DNA of 64,000 nt from Vanrija pseudolonga (GCF_020906515.1 NC_085854.1:2356001-2420000), one strand, 5' to 3'; shown: positions 1-12,260, counted from the first letter of the stretch. Notes: generated by a model from the sequence alone, not told the origin. Numbers and translations are program-made.

Positions 1-934
1 TGGGAGTCGGCGCTCTGGGTATGCTTACCTGGTTTGAGGCCGAAGGGCGGTTCTTGGCGGTGAGCTTGATGATGCCCCATTTGAAGCTGACATACAGATG
101 GCTACGAAGGACATTATAATTCGCCTCGCCTGGGAATGGGCTGACGAGGAGGAACTGGAGGTCATGCTTAATAGCCCGACGAGCGTCGACAGCCGGTCCT
201 TTGCCGAAGCACAGGCGACCAGCCCCTCGGTTGTCACACCTGCTCGTCACCGAGGTTTCAGTAACGCGTCGCCTCGCGCAGTGTCACCGCGTTCGCCGCT
301 CACCCCTCGGTCTGGCGGGGCAACACCGACTACATCACGGCCGTCCCCAGTCGTGAGCTCCAAGCTTGCCATGTCGACAGGCGCTCTACCTTCGTCAGCA
401 GGCGCGAGCTCGAGCGAGGACGGGAACAGCGAGAAGGCGAATGCCACTACGACCAACACGACGTCACAGTTTGCCCTCGCGAAGCCACCGAGGATTATCG
501 AGATCCTCGACATTACGGGCACGGAGCGGGGCGCATTCGAAGCTGGGCGTGGGCGTATCGTTACCAGCCGCCGTTTGTCCGCAAAGTCGGGCGCAGAGCG
601 CAGGGTACGTCACCAGTTCTCATGTCTTTTCAAGGACCAGCTAATCAGTCTCATACAGGTTCTCGTCGGCTCTGAAAGGCCTTCGCCCGGTGGAGGCGAT
701 GCTGCCATGAAGGTGGTGCCGCTTGGTGGTCTGTGGGAGACGCGAGGACGTGCTGCGGGGCTGGCCAGTGCAACCAAGAACCCTATGAGCTTGGCACTCG
801 ACCATGACAAGGTGGTGGTGAGTTGGGCATTCTCCTGTCGACCCAATGCTAACAACACGCAGTATGGCTGTGCAGACGGGTCTATTGTAGTTGCAGGCTT
901 TGTAGGAGTCACTGATCGGTCTGCAAAGGCGTGA
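1..934 (+). CDS. 3' end of a WD40-repeat-like protein (partial)
   Basis: The gene runs in from the left edge. I read four exons: 1-59, 98-604, 659-817 and 863-934, ending in TGA. The introns (60-97, 605-658, 818-862) have GTGAGC, GTACGT and GTGAGT donors and CAG or GCAG acceptors. The first exon is open only in the third frame and joins in phase to MATKDIIIRLAWEW. The middle is Ser/Pro/Thr-rich and probably disordered. The last residues (NPMSLALDHDKVV, then YGCADGSIVVAGFVG) look like the final blade of a WD40 propeller as found in F-box/WD40 proteins. The N-terminus is missing, so the family call is weak. Introns 605-658 and 818-862 are multiples of three without stops, so their retention would keep the frame. 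Confidence 0.6.
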
Positions 935-1331
935 TGAGCTTTGCTTTTGGTTGTAGTCTTAGTCATTCATAATCGAATCGTAATGAAGGTAATAGAATGT
1001 GGAGGCCAAGTGGACGCGAGGGGTTTGAAATCACTTCTGAAGCGGCGGATGCACGTCACGACTGAGCGACACGCCGCCGCCGCCGCCGCCGCCGCTGCAA
1101 CCCCGTTACCTCATCGATCACTCAACCTTTGACTGGAGCTTGCCTTGCAACACCTTGTGACTCGACTCTTATCATCCACTAGTTGTTCAAACAGCAACGG
1201 CTTGTCAAAAGTCGACTACAAGAACAACACATCTCACCTGCTAGCAGACCACTCGAGACCTCTGGTTGTAGAGCACCTGCTAGACGACTCTTACTCCGTT
1301 CCACGCTCCACCATCTTCCCCCCTCTCCACC
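935..1331. other. Intergenic: 3' end of WD-like gene and UBA1 promoter/leader
   Basis: This holds no coding signal. It contains a short GCC-triplet run at about 1075-1096. The part just before 1332 is pyrimidine-rich (TTCCCCCCTCTCCACC), as is usual for leaders in these fungi. Confidence 0.5.
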
Positions 1332-4300
1332 ATGTCCTCGTCAGCAATGGAGGTCGATGCTCCCGGTGGCGACAACAGTGGGTAGAGCTGCTGTCTTGAT
1401 CCTCGTATCATAGCTAACACCACCTGCAGTCGACGGTGAGGCGTTACTGATTGCTTGGAGACCGGCGTGCTGACTCGTGATCAAGAGGGCCTCTACTCTC
1501 GTCAGCTGTGAGTGCTGCGGTGTTCGTGGGGTTGAGTCTGTAGCAGCCGCTGACGAGCACCAGTTACGTCCTCGGACATGAAGGTAGCGTCTCCGACACG
1601 GCAGCAGTGCTGACCCGCAGCGATGAAGAAGATGGCCAACTCGAACGTCCTCATCGTCGGCGTCAAGGGCCTCGGCGTGGAGATCGGTAAGCTGACGAGA
1701 GGTGGCAATGCAGCTCACACGTGCAGCCAAGAACGTTGCCCTCGCTGGCGTGAAGAGTGTGACCATCTACGACCCTTCCCCCGTCGAGATCGCCGACCTC
1801 GGCACCCAGGTGAGTGCACCGCCGCGGCGGCGGCGACGGGCGGGCGGGCGGCGACGCCCCGCCGCTGCCGCTGCCCAGCACAGCCCGCTATGGCCACTAA
1901 CCCGCACAGTTCTTCCTCCGCGAAGAGGACATTGGCAAGCCCCGTGCGGCCGTCACTGGCCCGCGCCTGGCCGAGCTCAACTCTTACGTGCCCGTCAAGG
2001 TGCTCGAGGGCGAGGGCGAGATCACCCCCGAGCTCATTGCGCCTTACCAGGTGAGCTGTGATATGCTGATAGTTCCAGCTGACCCCAGGTTGTTGTCCTC
2101 ACCAACACCAGCCTCGCCAAGCAGGTTGAGATCGACGAGTTTGCCCGCAAGAACGGCATCTACTTCATCGCCGCTGATGTCCGCGGCCTCTTTGCGTGAG
2201 TAGCTGCGATGTTGTGGCCCCCAGCTAACTCGCTCAGCACCGTCTTCAACGACTTTGGTGACGACTTCGTCTGCGTCGACCCCACCGGCGAGAACCCCCT
2301 CTCGGGCATGGTTCTCTACGTCGAGAACGGCGACGACGCCCTCGTCACCACCGTCGACGAGACCCGCCACGGCCTCGAGGACGGCGACTATGTCGTCTTC
2401 TCCGAGATTAAGGGCATGGAGGGCCTCAACGGCGCCGAGCCCCGCAAGGTCACCGTCAAGGGCCCCTACACCTTCTCGATTGGCGACACCAACTCGCTCG
2501 GCGAGTACACCTCGGGTGGTCTCTTCACCCAGGTCAAGCAGCCCAAGACTCTCCACTTCGTGAGTTAAGTGCTCAGATGCAGTACCTAACTCTCCAGAAA
2601 TCGCTCAAGGAGAGCCTTAACCAGCCCGAGCTGTTCATCACCGACTTTGCCAAGTGGGACCGCCCTGCCACCCTCCACGTCGGTTTCCAGGCTCTTGCCC
2701 AGTTCCAGGCCAAGAACGGCCGCCTCCCCCGCCCCTGGAACGCCGAGGACGCCGCGTCCATCGTTGCCCTCTCCAAGGAGATTCACTCGGCTGCCGCCGG
2801 CGACGCTGACCTCGACGAGAAGGTCCTCCAGGCGCTTTCCTTCCAGGCTTCGGGTGATGTCTCTCCTGTTGTTGCCGTCATTGGTGGCTTCGTCGCCCAG
2901 GAGGTCCTCAAGGCCGTCTCGGCCAAGTTCCACCCCATGCAGCAGAGCCTGTACTTCGACTCGCTCGAGTCGCTCCCCTCGCAGCTCCCCACCGAGGCCG
3001 AGACCCAGCCCAAGGGTACTCGTTACGACAGCCAGATTGCCGTCTTTGGCGAGACCTTCCAGAAGAAGATTGCCAACAACCGCCAGTTCCTTGTCGGTTC
3101 GGGTGCCATCGGCTGTGAGATGCTCAAGAACTGGGCCATGATGGGTCTTGCCACTGGCCCTGAGGGCTCGATCATCGTTACGGACCTCGACACCATCGAG
3201 AAGAGCAACCTCAACCGCCAGTTCCTCTTCCGTGCCAAGGATGTCGGCAAGTTCAAGGCTGAGAGTGCTGCTTCCGCCGTCACCGCTATGAACCCTGACC
3301 TCGCCGGCCACATCACCACGTTTGAGGAGCGTGTTGGCCCCGAGACTGAGCGTGAGTGGGATAAGAAAGCACCAGCTGATCCCCTTCAGAGCAATTCGGC
3401 GACGAGTTCTTCTCCAAGCTCGACGTTGTCACCAACGCCCTCGACAACGTCCAGGCCCGTCAGTACATGGACCGCCGGTGTGTCTTCTACCAGAAGCCCC
3501 TCCTCGAGTCGGGTACCCTTGGCACCAAGGCCAACACCCAGGTCGTCATCCCCTTCCTCACCGAGTCGTACTCGTCGTCCCAGGACCCCCCTGAGAAGTC
3601 GATCCCTTCGTGCACGGTCAAGAACTTCCCCAACGCTATTGAGCACACTATCCAGTGGGCTCGTGAGGCGTTCGACTCGCTGTTCGTCAACCCTCCCTCG
3701 ACCGTCAACCTGTACCTCTCGCAGCCCAACTTTGTTGAGACGACTCTGAAGAGCTCGGGCCAGCACCACGAGCAGCTCAAGCAGATGGAGAAGTACCTCG
3801 TCGGCCGCCCCACGACCTTTGCCGAGTGTGTTCAGTGGGCGCGCCTCCAGTACGAGAACGACTACCACAACGAGATCAGCCAGCTCCTGTTCAACCTTCC
3901 CAAGGACCAGGTCAACTCCAACGGTACCCCCTTCTGGTCGGGCCCCAAGCGTGCCCCTGACGCCAACAAGTTCGACATTAACGACGTGAGTGGTGCAATG
4001 CATTCTTGACTAACCACACCAGCCCCTCGACTATGCTTACCTTGTTTCGGCTGCCAACCTGCACGCCTTCAACTACGGCCTCAAGGGCGACACTGACCCT
4101 GCCACCTTCCACAAGGCGCTTGAGACCTTTGAGGTTCCCAAGTTTGTCCCCAAGAGCGGTGTCAAGATCCAGATCAACGACAACGACCCCGTTGCCGGCA
4201 ACGAGGACGACTGTAAGTCGAACAGGTTCTAGTGATGAGCTGGGCTGACTTGTTTCCAGCTGAGGACCTTGACGCCATTGTTGCCAGGCTGCCCACCCCT

Positions 4301-4951
4301 TCGTCGCTCGCTGGCTTCCGCCTCCAGCCCGCCGACTTTGAGAAGGACGACGACTCGAACCACCACATCGACTTCATCACCGCCGCGTCCAACCTCCGTG
4401 CTCGCAACTACAGCATTACCGAGGCTGACCGCCACAAGACCAAGCTCATTGCCGGCAAGATCATCCCTGCCATTGCCACCACGACTGCCCTCGCTGTCGG
4501 CCTGGTCTGCCTTGAACTGTACAAGGTGATTGACGGCAAGAACAACCTCGAGGACTACAAGAACGGCTTTGTCAACCTTGCTCTGCCATTCTTCGGCTTC
4601 TCGGAGCCCATTGCCGCTGCCAAGCAGTCGTACAACGGCAAGGACTGGACTCTGTGGGACCGCTTCGAGATTGACGGCAACCCGACGCTGCAAGAGATTA
4701 TCGACTGGTTTGAGCAGAAGCAGGAGCTCAACCTGCAGATGGTGTCGCAGGGCGTGTCCATGCTGTGGTCTGCGTTTACGCCTCCCAAGAAGGCCGCTGA
4801 GCGCTTGCCAAAGAAGATCTCGGACCTGATCGAGGAAGTGAGCAAGAAGACATTGCCCGCCTGGCAGAAGAGCCTGCTTGTCGAGGTCATGGCCGACGAC
4901 AAGGAGGGCGAGGATGTCGAGGTGCCATACCTCCTTATCCGCCTGCCTTAG
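1332..4951 (+). CDS. UBA1: Ubiquitin-activating enzyme E1
   Basis: E1 adenylates ubiquitin, carries it as a thioester and passes it to E2 enzymes. I read 13 exons: 1332-1377, 1430-1435, 1486-1507, 1564-1583, 1621-1686, 1727-1809, 1910-2050, 2089-2195, 2238-2559, 2598-3351, 3390-3985, 4023-4212 and 4260-4951. They give 1,014 residues (yeast Uba1 has 1,024). The N-terminus shows [18 protein letters not shown]. The first half-site has [12 protein letters not shown], and the second adenylation site has [13 protein letters not shown] near residue 438. The catalytic cysteine falls at residue 597 in [16 protein letters not shown], matching yeast Cys600. The C-terminal ubiquitin-fold domain ends [11 protein letters not shown]. 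The 5' part is cut into tiny exons, including one of 6 nt. Introns are 37-100 nt. Confidence 0.97.
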
Positions 4952-5231
4952 AGATTTGTGGGTGTTTGATACAAGAAGATATGCAGCAGTGCCGTGGCGG
5001 TACCGGTGTGCCGTGGTTCCGTGAAGCTGGTGGTTGCCGATAATTGATACATGTCTCCTATGCTCTGCCTCTATCTCTACGATCTCCCTGTCGTCACTAT
5101 GCTCGCGCCTGCACCAGCGCGGCCCTACGCTCCATTCGCAGCGGCTGCCAACGCAGCGTCCTCCCCCTTGGTCTGGCCATGCTCCTGGAGCCACTCTTCC
5201 GACTCCCACACTGCGGAGTCAGCTCGCCATC

Positions 5232-5661
5232 CTAAACGCCAAAGCTGCACTTACACGCGCGGTCAAACTTGCCGCCCGACGCCTCGCCGCCATACTTGTT
5301 CGGGTTGGCAATGGAGCACTTGAGGAACTTGCCCTGGCCGCGGTATCCGGGCAGCTCGTTGAGGTCGTAGTTGTCGATGGCGTCCTGCGCGTCCTGGGCC
5401 GACGAGAAGGTGATGAAGGCGTAGGATTTGTGCTTTTTGGCTGGGCGTGTCAGTTTCATGCGAGCGTATCGCAGTGGTCAAGCGATGCCTCGCCTCGGCG
5501 CGCGCTGACTCGGACTCACGATCATGCTGCTCGGTCGGCAGGTTGATCTCGAGAATGTCGCCAAACGTCACGAACGCCGCGAGCAGCTGGTGCTCGTCGA
5601 CGCCGGACGCAAAGCCCGCGACGTACACGGTCGTGCGTTTTGACTGGCCCGGTTCGGCCAT
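5232..5661 (-). CDS. Single-RRM RNA-binding protein, CYP33/PPIE-type RRM
   Basis: There are two exons, 5520-5661 and 5232-5440, joined in phase over an intron with donor GTGAGT and acceptor CCCAG, giving 116 residues. One RNA-recognition motif fills the protein: RNP2 is VYVAGFASG near residue 12 and RNP1 is KSYAFITF near residue 52. The spacing and the GDILEINLPTE and AIDNYDLNELPGYRG stretches resemble the N-terminal RRM of the spliceosomal cyclophilin PPIE/CYP33. No cyclophilin domain follows; the frame stops after a short tail (ACKCSFGV). It is probably a small splicing-related RNA-binding protein. It is divergent with the F-box gene, with a 345 bp shared promoter. Confidence 0.85.
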
Positions 5662-6006
5662 GGTGCGTGTGTGGTGGGGGATGGCAAAAGTCGAGCGAAC
5701 AAGCGATTGTTGATGGTGTTCGAGGGGTCGGCGCGCGACATGAGTTAGTCGGTTTGATCCCGCTCACTGCTCGAATTCATGTCCTCGGACCAGCTGAGCG
5801 GGTATTAAGGCTCGACTTTCTCTCACTTTGACACTTGTGCAGATACTACTCATACTCGCTCAGCAGTGCACTCTTGCGGCTGGCCTTACGCTTTGGTGTA
5901 ACCCCATCGACAGCCTCGCAGGCACGACCGACACGACCGGTACTCTCGCCGACTCGACTCGTTCCGGCACACGCCACCACCACCACCACCACCCACCATC
6001 ACCACC
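5662..6006. promoter_or_regulatory. Divergent promoter between the RRM gene and the F-box gene
   Basis: These 345 bp hold no gene. The F-box side ends in a run of CAC triplets directly before the start codon (about 5973-6006), typical of the C/A-rich leaders here. I see no recognisable factor site. Confidence 0.45.
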
Positions 6007-8348
6007 ATGGCTGCGTCTGACGCGTCCGACGTGTCCATGACGAGCGGCACCAAGCTCCTCGACCTCCCGGGCGAGATACTCGAGCTGATACTCTCCTCCC
6101 TTGGCCCGAGGGACATTGTCAGCGTGCAGCGGGTGAGTGGACCATTGTCGCACCTCCAGAGGCCGTTTCGGAACTGACATGTCACCCAGGCGTGCAAGGG
6201 GCTTCGCGAGCTCTACCTCAATTCTCCCGAGCTGCGGTACCGCTTCGTGCTCCAGACGACGGGGTACTTGGACGTGGCGAAGCGTGGCGAGGCGGTGCGC
6301 GTGGCCGCCGCCGAGCGGCCCGCCTCGCCGCTCAACACGAACATCAAGTCTCCGCACACGGGCCGTGCTCGGCCGACGCTCGCGAGCGTCACCCTCGCCC
6401 CGTGGAGCAACGACCCGCCGACGACGCGCGCCGACTACTCGGACCTGAGCACGACGGAGAAGGAGGCCGCGCTGACGGCGCGCGAGCGGCGCTGGGACGC
6501 GCTCGAGCCCGCCCAGGTCAGGACGTTCACCGTGTTGGGCCGCACGGGCGTCTACGAGCTCCAGGAGGGCATCTTCCTCATGTGCGAGGAGTTCTCGGCG
6601 GCAGACAAGCCCCGCTCGATCCGCCTCATCCCGCTGCCGTCGGTCGAGGACCCCGACCTCGAGGACCCGATCCTCGACGCCAAGGCCATCAAGGTCGAGT
6701 TCCCCATCGCGGATCTCACCATGGACCCGACGCAGGACTTGATTGTGGTATCCGAGTACGAACCCAGGCCGGTGCGAAGCTTGACCCCGCCCCCGTGTAA
6801 TCGGTACCACCTGCTCTCCATGTCGACTGGCGAGCCCCACCCGCTCGCGGCGGTCCCGTTCCTCGACTTCCCGCCCGCCAGCGTGCCGACCTTGTGGCCG
6901 CGCCAGCTGATCCAGATCATGGGAGACACGCTCGTCGCGCTCGTTTCGCGGAACGGATTCATGCGTGGTATTTCCGCTGGCGAGGAAGAGATTGTCGCGT
7001 GGAACTGGAAGACGGGCGAGGTCATGGGCGTGAGTGTAGCTGAGATTGTTCCCAGCTTGAGCTGACTCCCCAGCGCCTCAAAATCGGACACACACTCACA
7101 GAGTGCTCGTTCGCGATGCTTACCCCGACGACAGTGCTCATGTCCACCGCCTCGGTGCTTGACATGTCCCAGCCAGAGGTGATCGACATCCACCCGCCGT
7201 CGATCCAGATCTTATCGTTCGCAAGAGACCCAGCTCTCCCCAAGCCGGTCACGACCGTGCCTCTGCCCCTCGACAAGAATGACCACACCACGCCGAGGCC
7301 AACAGTCATCGCCAAGCTACTGCTGCCTGAGCTGGCGAACATGACGTCTATTGAGCGATTCGACATGCGACCTGACCCGCCGTTCCCGCCAGCGAACCCC
7401 AAGAACCAGACTCTGGGCCGGGGCAAGCCCTTCACCCAGGACCCGAGTCGCGGTGTTGTGGTGTTCGAGCTGTTGGTCGTCGGCGAGGACCTGCCCGAGT
7501 TCAACTACGAGCTCTTTGTCCTGCGTGAGACATTTGTTGAGATGGCCCGCGCGGGAGAAGAGCGTATGCGCCGCGCGTGGATCACGCTTCGGCGTCTGGG
7601 CGTCAGTGCAGATGACATGCCCCCCAATGCCGCTCTGCGGACGTACCACTGGGCCGACTGGGGCGAGAAGAACGCACGCCTTCAGCGCCAGTTCCAGCGG
7701 GGACATCGCAACTGGGTAAGCTGGAAATCCACAGCATCGGGCCTTCAGCTGACACCAACGCCACAGGTCTGCTCGTGCTCCGGCTACCGCTTCGCCTCGC
7801 TGCAGCCACATCAGGATGAGGACCCCGCCTGGGATGGACCTGTCGATCTTGTCGTGTTCGACTTCTCGCCGGTGTCGGTTCGACGGACACATGGCGAGAT
7901 TGAGAACGGGCTTTCGTCCGAGGGTGACCAGTCCAAGCGCCACACGGACCAGGCAGAGGAAGAGAACCCAGAATCGCGCGACGCTGGCAAGTCCGACCCG
8001 AAAGACAAGGCCGACGAGGCTGGCAAGTCCGACGAGAAACCGGAGGACGATGTCCAAGGCTCCGATCCAAACGTTTGTCCCTCGGCCCGCGTTAAGGTCG
8101 GACGTTCGGAGAATACGGAAGCCTACGGCAAGGCTGAGTACCGTGTCGAGCTACACGACGAGCCGACCGAGATCCCACCCGGCCACGGCTGGGCTGAGAC
8201 TGTCATCACTGGCCTGAAGTACCGCTCTGTGACGCGCACGCTCACCAGCCGTCCCAACGGTGTCATGGTTGACGACCAGCGCGTCTTGACCATTGTCACT
8301 GACATGAGAGACACGGTCCGCCAGGAGGTGACTACCCTTTGCATGTAG
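6007..8348 (+). CDS. F-box protein (SCF substrate receptor type)
   Basis: Four exons (6007-6132, 6190-7029, 7074-7715, 7767-8348) give 729 residues. The start follows a CAC-rich leader and is the first ATG in frame. Residues about 17-60 form an F-box (LLDLPGEILELILSSLGPRD, then ACKGLRELY), which would bind Skp1 in an SCF ubiquitin ligase. The rest has no repeats I can name. Short hydrophobic stretches alternate with loops, as in the large F-box proteins common in basidiomycetes. An acidic, lysine-rich segment (DKADEAGKSDEKPEDD) lies near residue 610. Intron 7716-7766 is 51 nt without a stop, so retained transcripts would add 17 residues. Substrate unknown. Confidence 0.85.
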
Positions 8349-8499
8349 TAGGTATGTATGCACCAACTAGTATATACTGGCGCTGCGACTGTGCAGACTA
8401 ATTTACAAAGAATTAAGCGTACATTGATGGGTATGGGGATGATGGGGAGGGGGGAAGGCACACTGACACAAGGTTCGCGGCACAGGCAGGGTTCGTGGC

Positions 8500-10526
8500 T
8501 CACGGCGAAGATGCGGACTCAATCTCGGCGTCGTCGAACCCAAAGCGGCGGCTCATCATCTCGAGGCGGCGCTTGAACGTCCCGTTCTCGTTGAGCAGGC
8601 GGCTGAGAAGCGTCTCCTTGTGGGCGAGCTGCTCGTCCTTGTCCTCTGTGATCCCTGCGAGCTCGGCACAGCGCGCCTCGAGCTCCTTGTTCCTGCGCTT
8701 CTGGTCGACCAAATCTTTCGACATCTGCCGGGTCGCGTCAGCCCAATCATCTCCCGCTCACCCACCTGCTCCGCCATGGCCTTCTTCTTCCATCGAAACT
8801 TCTTCTGGGCCTGAGCGTTCTGCTCCTTGCGGCGCTGCGCGTCGCGTCTGACATATGTCCGCTTCCTGGGCCGCGCCTCGTCCTCGACCTCCGCCTTGAC
8901 CGCCTGCAGCTCGGGCGAGCTCGCCTCGTCGTTGGGGCTGAGGGGCTGCAGCGGGCTCTCTGAATCGGGCGACTCGTCGTCGCGCCCGCGCTTCCGCAGC
9001 CGCTGGGACGAGCGCAGACGCGTGCCTTGCGCCGGGGGCAACCCGTCCGACATGTGGCCGTGGCCGTGGGCGTGGCCGTGGCCGCTCGCGTCGCCGCCAC
9101 TGCCCGCGTGCTCGTGCTCGTCGCCCGAGTCGGACGATACAGACGACTGGAAGAAGGCCGTTCCTGGGCCTGCGCTCTCTGGGCGCTCGGTATGGGCAGA
9201 ACGGGGTCGTGCGTGTGACTGTGACCTCGAGCTGCTGGGCGGGCGACTCGGCGCAGATCCCCGCTCAGTGGTGGTGGTGGCGGTGAACGCCGACATGGAG
9301 TTGCCGATAGGCGCCCAGTGGCGAGGGCCGGCGTCCGAGCTCTGGCTTGGCACGGCGCGAGCCACCACCACGTTGGTGGCCGGTGACTCGCCATCCCTGG
9401 GAGCGGCGACCTCGTCGGAAGCTCGCGGGGCGTGATTAAAGTGCTTGCGCGCCGGGTCTTCAGTCACGAATGTCCACGTCTGCTGGTGTGTGGATTTGGC
9501 CGAGCCTCCACGGGTGGACCCGCGACGCGGCATGCCCTGGTACGGCGCGCGCGGCTGTACTGTGGGGCCAAGTGGTGCCCAGTACGACTCGGGTACTTGT
9601 GGCTGCTGGCGTGAGTCGCTGCTCGGCCTATCGAGGACTAGAGGCGGCGGAGGGATTCGGCGGGCCGTGGTCACCGGCGGCGCCGCCACCCCGGGCGGGT
9701 GGGCCGGAAACTCGCGCCACGCGCTTCCCTCGGCCTGTGGTTGCCACGCGTGCTGAGGTACCATGGCCACCGGGCGGGGTTGGAGTGGGTGTCGCGTGGC
9801 TGACGGCACGGGTCGGTGCTGCTGCTGATCGTGCGCGTCAGCAAGCTTCTGTTTGCCACTGGAATGCGCCACACACCTCTGGGTGGTGCCCCATTGCGAC
9901 GCTTGTATGCAGTGCACTGGATCGGTCATTCCGACCTTGCCCGTCGAGAGAGAGCCTCCGCGTTCTGAATCCAAGGTCTTCGACGTACTGGGCGTCGGTG
10001 TGACCGTGGGCGGTGTGGGCGTGAGCTCCCTTGGCTCTGTCAGCATCGAATCGACTCAGCCACACACGCCGGCAACAGCTCGCCTCACCTGGGCCGTTGC
10101 CACTACGCCCCTTTGCGCGGATCCGGCCTCGCCATCTCGCACTGTTTGTTGAGAGTAGATCGGCTGTAACGATGGGCCCTGGGTCGCCCTACGATCGAGG
10201 TGTTGAATGCTTGTGAGCGGCGGCAGCGTTGGTTTCTGCGTGATGCGACTCGGCCCGTTTGACGTCGAGCCAGAGGGTTCAGAGGGGTATCCCAGAGCCA
10301 CGTCTGCAAGGAGACTGATGGGACCGCTTAAACTTCTTCCAGACACTGATGAGGGCCGCGAAACATCCTTTACCACCAAAGACCCGTTGTTGTGTGTGGA
10401 CGACGATGCTGTGGACGGTGCTGTGTCGAAGCGGCGGGGGTGAGGGCGGTGAGACCCCGGGTGGTGGCCGAGAAACCGGGGCTGCTCGACACTGGTTGCA
10501 GTGTGAGGTGTACTGCTCCTCGACAC
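8500..10526 (-). CDS. bZIP transcription factor with C-terminal zipper
   Basis: Three exons (10089-10526, 8766-10034, 8500-8724) give 643 residues. The basic region lies near residues 540-565 (RKEQNAQAQKKFRWKKK) and keeps the N-x7-R spacing of bZIP proteins. A leucine zipper follows (KDLVDQKRRNKELEARCAEL and on). The intron 8725-8765 falls exactly between basic region and zipper. The N-terminal two thirds are Ser/Pro/Gln-rich, with HGHAHGHGH and two related motifs, YWAPLG and HWAPIG. The first splice junction is less sure: donor GTGAGG is clear, but the phase-correct acceptor is CAGAG, two bases past a CAG. The basic region differs from AP-1/Yap (NRxAQRxFR). Target genes cannot be inferred. 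Confidence 0.8.
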
Positions 10527-12048
10527 TGGTTCGTCCTTTACCCGGGTGACGGTGGTGGCCGACTCGTTTTTGGGCTGACAGTTACCAGGTCAGCCAGTCT
10601 GTGCGCGGCAGGTGTGGGCTCGCTCGCTCGCCCGCTCGCTCGCTCCTCCGAGAGAGCGTGAGGGGTGATGGCCACGTACCTGGTGGTGCTCGTAAGAGGA
10701 CAAAGCCATGGCCATTTGTTTGTATGTGGGTGGGAGGGGGGTGTTGGCTGAGCAAACAAAAGAAGTACAGTTGGGTGATGATAAATATTCAAGTTGTCGT
10801 GTCGTTGTCGCGCGTTTGACACGGATCGAGATGTTTCTCTCCCAAAGGACTTCTCGTGGAGGGTGTACGCCGCCGCACACGCTGCCCGCCCCAAGCGGTG
10901 AAGAGGGATGTGTGTCACGACCAGAAGCAAGGACTCGTCCTGCCAAGGATTCGCGGGATGGGTGGTGCGCGGGTGGCAAACACGCACACGCACACACCGT
11001 CGTCGTGCGGGCGAAGCAGGTGGAATGAGCAGCAGAGCAACAAGGAGGAGGAGGGGGAGGATGAGGTGGATGAAGGCGTCTGTCGTCGAGGGAGATGAAG
11101 GCGTGAAGATGGACTGATCTCCAAAGTGTGAGAAGCGAGATGCCGACTGCTGCTGCTGCTGTGGCTAGTGTCTGTCTGTTGCTACTCTACACACAAGACG
11201 ACGAACGAGGACAACAAGGGGATTGGAGACGAGTGTTTAGTGTTACACAAGCCTTTGTTGTTGTCGTTGTCTTGTTGTTGTCGTCGGCGTTGTTGCTACG
11301 GCATTTGCCTGCATCATCTAACTCTGAGCACAACAAACATGGCGCGCGGCCCTTTCGCACCTTGAACGCGCAACAAAGGTTGGGTGAGAGAACGAGGGGT
11401 GGGTTGCGTGTCGCCCGTGTCGCGCGACGGTGCAGCCGAGCGAGAGCGGGCGACGACGGGCGACGACGAGAGTGGATTTTTACCAAAGGAACCTCCTTTA
11501 ATGACCTGAAGGCGAGGAACGGCGGCGCGCGCAGGTTTGTTTGACGCTCGGGGACTGAGGCGAGGTGGGGGGGACACGCAGAACAAGGATACAAGGCGCA
11601 AGAGTGCAATGCGTAGCGCTTGCAGCAGCCGCAGTGTGGCCACTCCGATTTCGGAAGAAAGAGGAGGAGGAGGAGTACCACAACCGAGAGAGATACGAGG
11701 AGCAGCAGAGGACGAGCAGAGCAACACACGGGCGCCAGGGCGGCTGGCGCAGAGCGAGCGGCGCGCAGAAGGACCAAGCAAAGGCTGATCGCCCTAGTGT
11801 GCAGCGAGAGAGTGAGTGAGCGGGCGGCGGGGGGTGACACGCGCGCGTGCATCCGAGTGTCCGGGCCAAAGTGCGTCGGCGTTGTGCAAGGTAGTGGTGG
11901 TGGTGGTGGCCACAAAGTTTGGGTGGATCAAGTAAGACGGCCTAGTTCATTCCAGCACGCCAGCACAGCGTCGCATCGTCGCACCCCCCCCCCCACCCCA
12001 CCCAGATAGAGATTACGCCTGGCCCCTGCCCTGCTCTGCCTTGTCCGC

Positions 12049-12077
12049 CTGGCTGGCTGGCTGGCTGGCTGGCTGGC
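12049..12077. repeat. (CTGG)n tetranucleotide microsatellite
   Basis: About seven copies of CTGG in direct tandem. A related CCAG array occurs at 31344-31372 in the TCTP/CSE1 promoter. Confidence 0.95.
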
Positions 12078-12234
12078 GTACAGCGCCACGCCGCACGGCA
12101 GTTTGACCTCAGCCACCGCCCCCTTCTTCTCCTTCAGTCGTCTCCGACTCGGCGGGCGCTGCTCTCTTTGCCCGTTACACTACGCATCTCTCAGCGCCTC
12201 CCCCATAATTCTCGTATCATCTCTCCGCTTTTGG

Positions 12235-12260
12235 GCGCCCCGCCCCGCCCCGCCCCGCCC
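12235..12260. repeat. (GCCCC)n repeat
   Basis: About five GCCCC units in tandem. The complementary strand carries five runs of four G (GGGGC repeat), which could form a G-quadruplex. Confidence 0.9.

Noticed and set aside
10035-10088. bZIP intron ending at the first CAG (10037/10038)
   Set aside because: That acceptor breaks the frame; the AG two bases further restores it, so it was preferred, with lowered confidence.
11187-11915. 242-codon minus-strand frame in the bZIP upstream region
   Set aside because: Cys/Leu/Ser/Pro-rich, with overlapping alternative frames and no family motif; more likely leader or spacer sequence.
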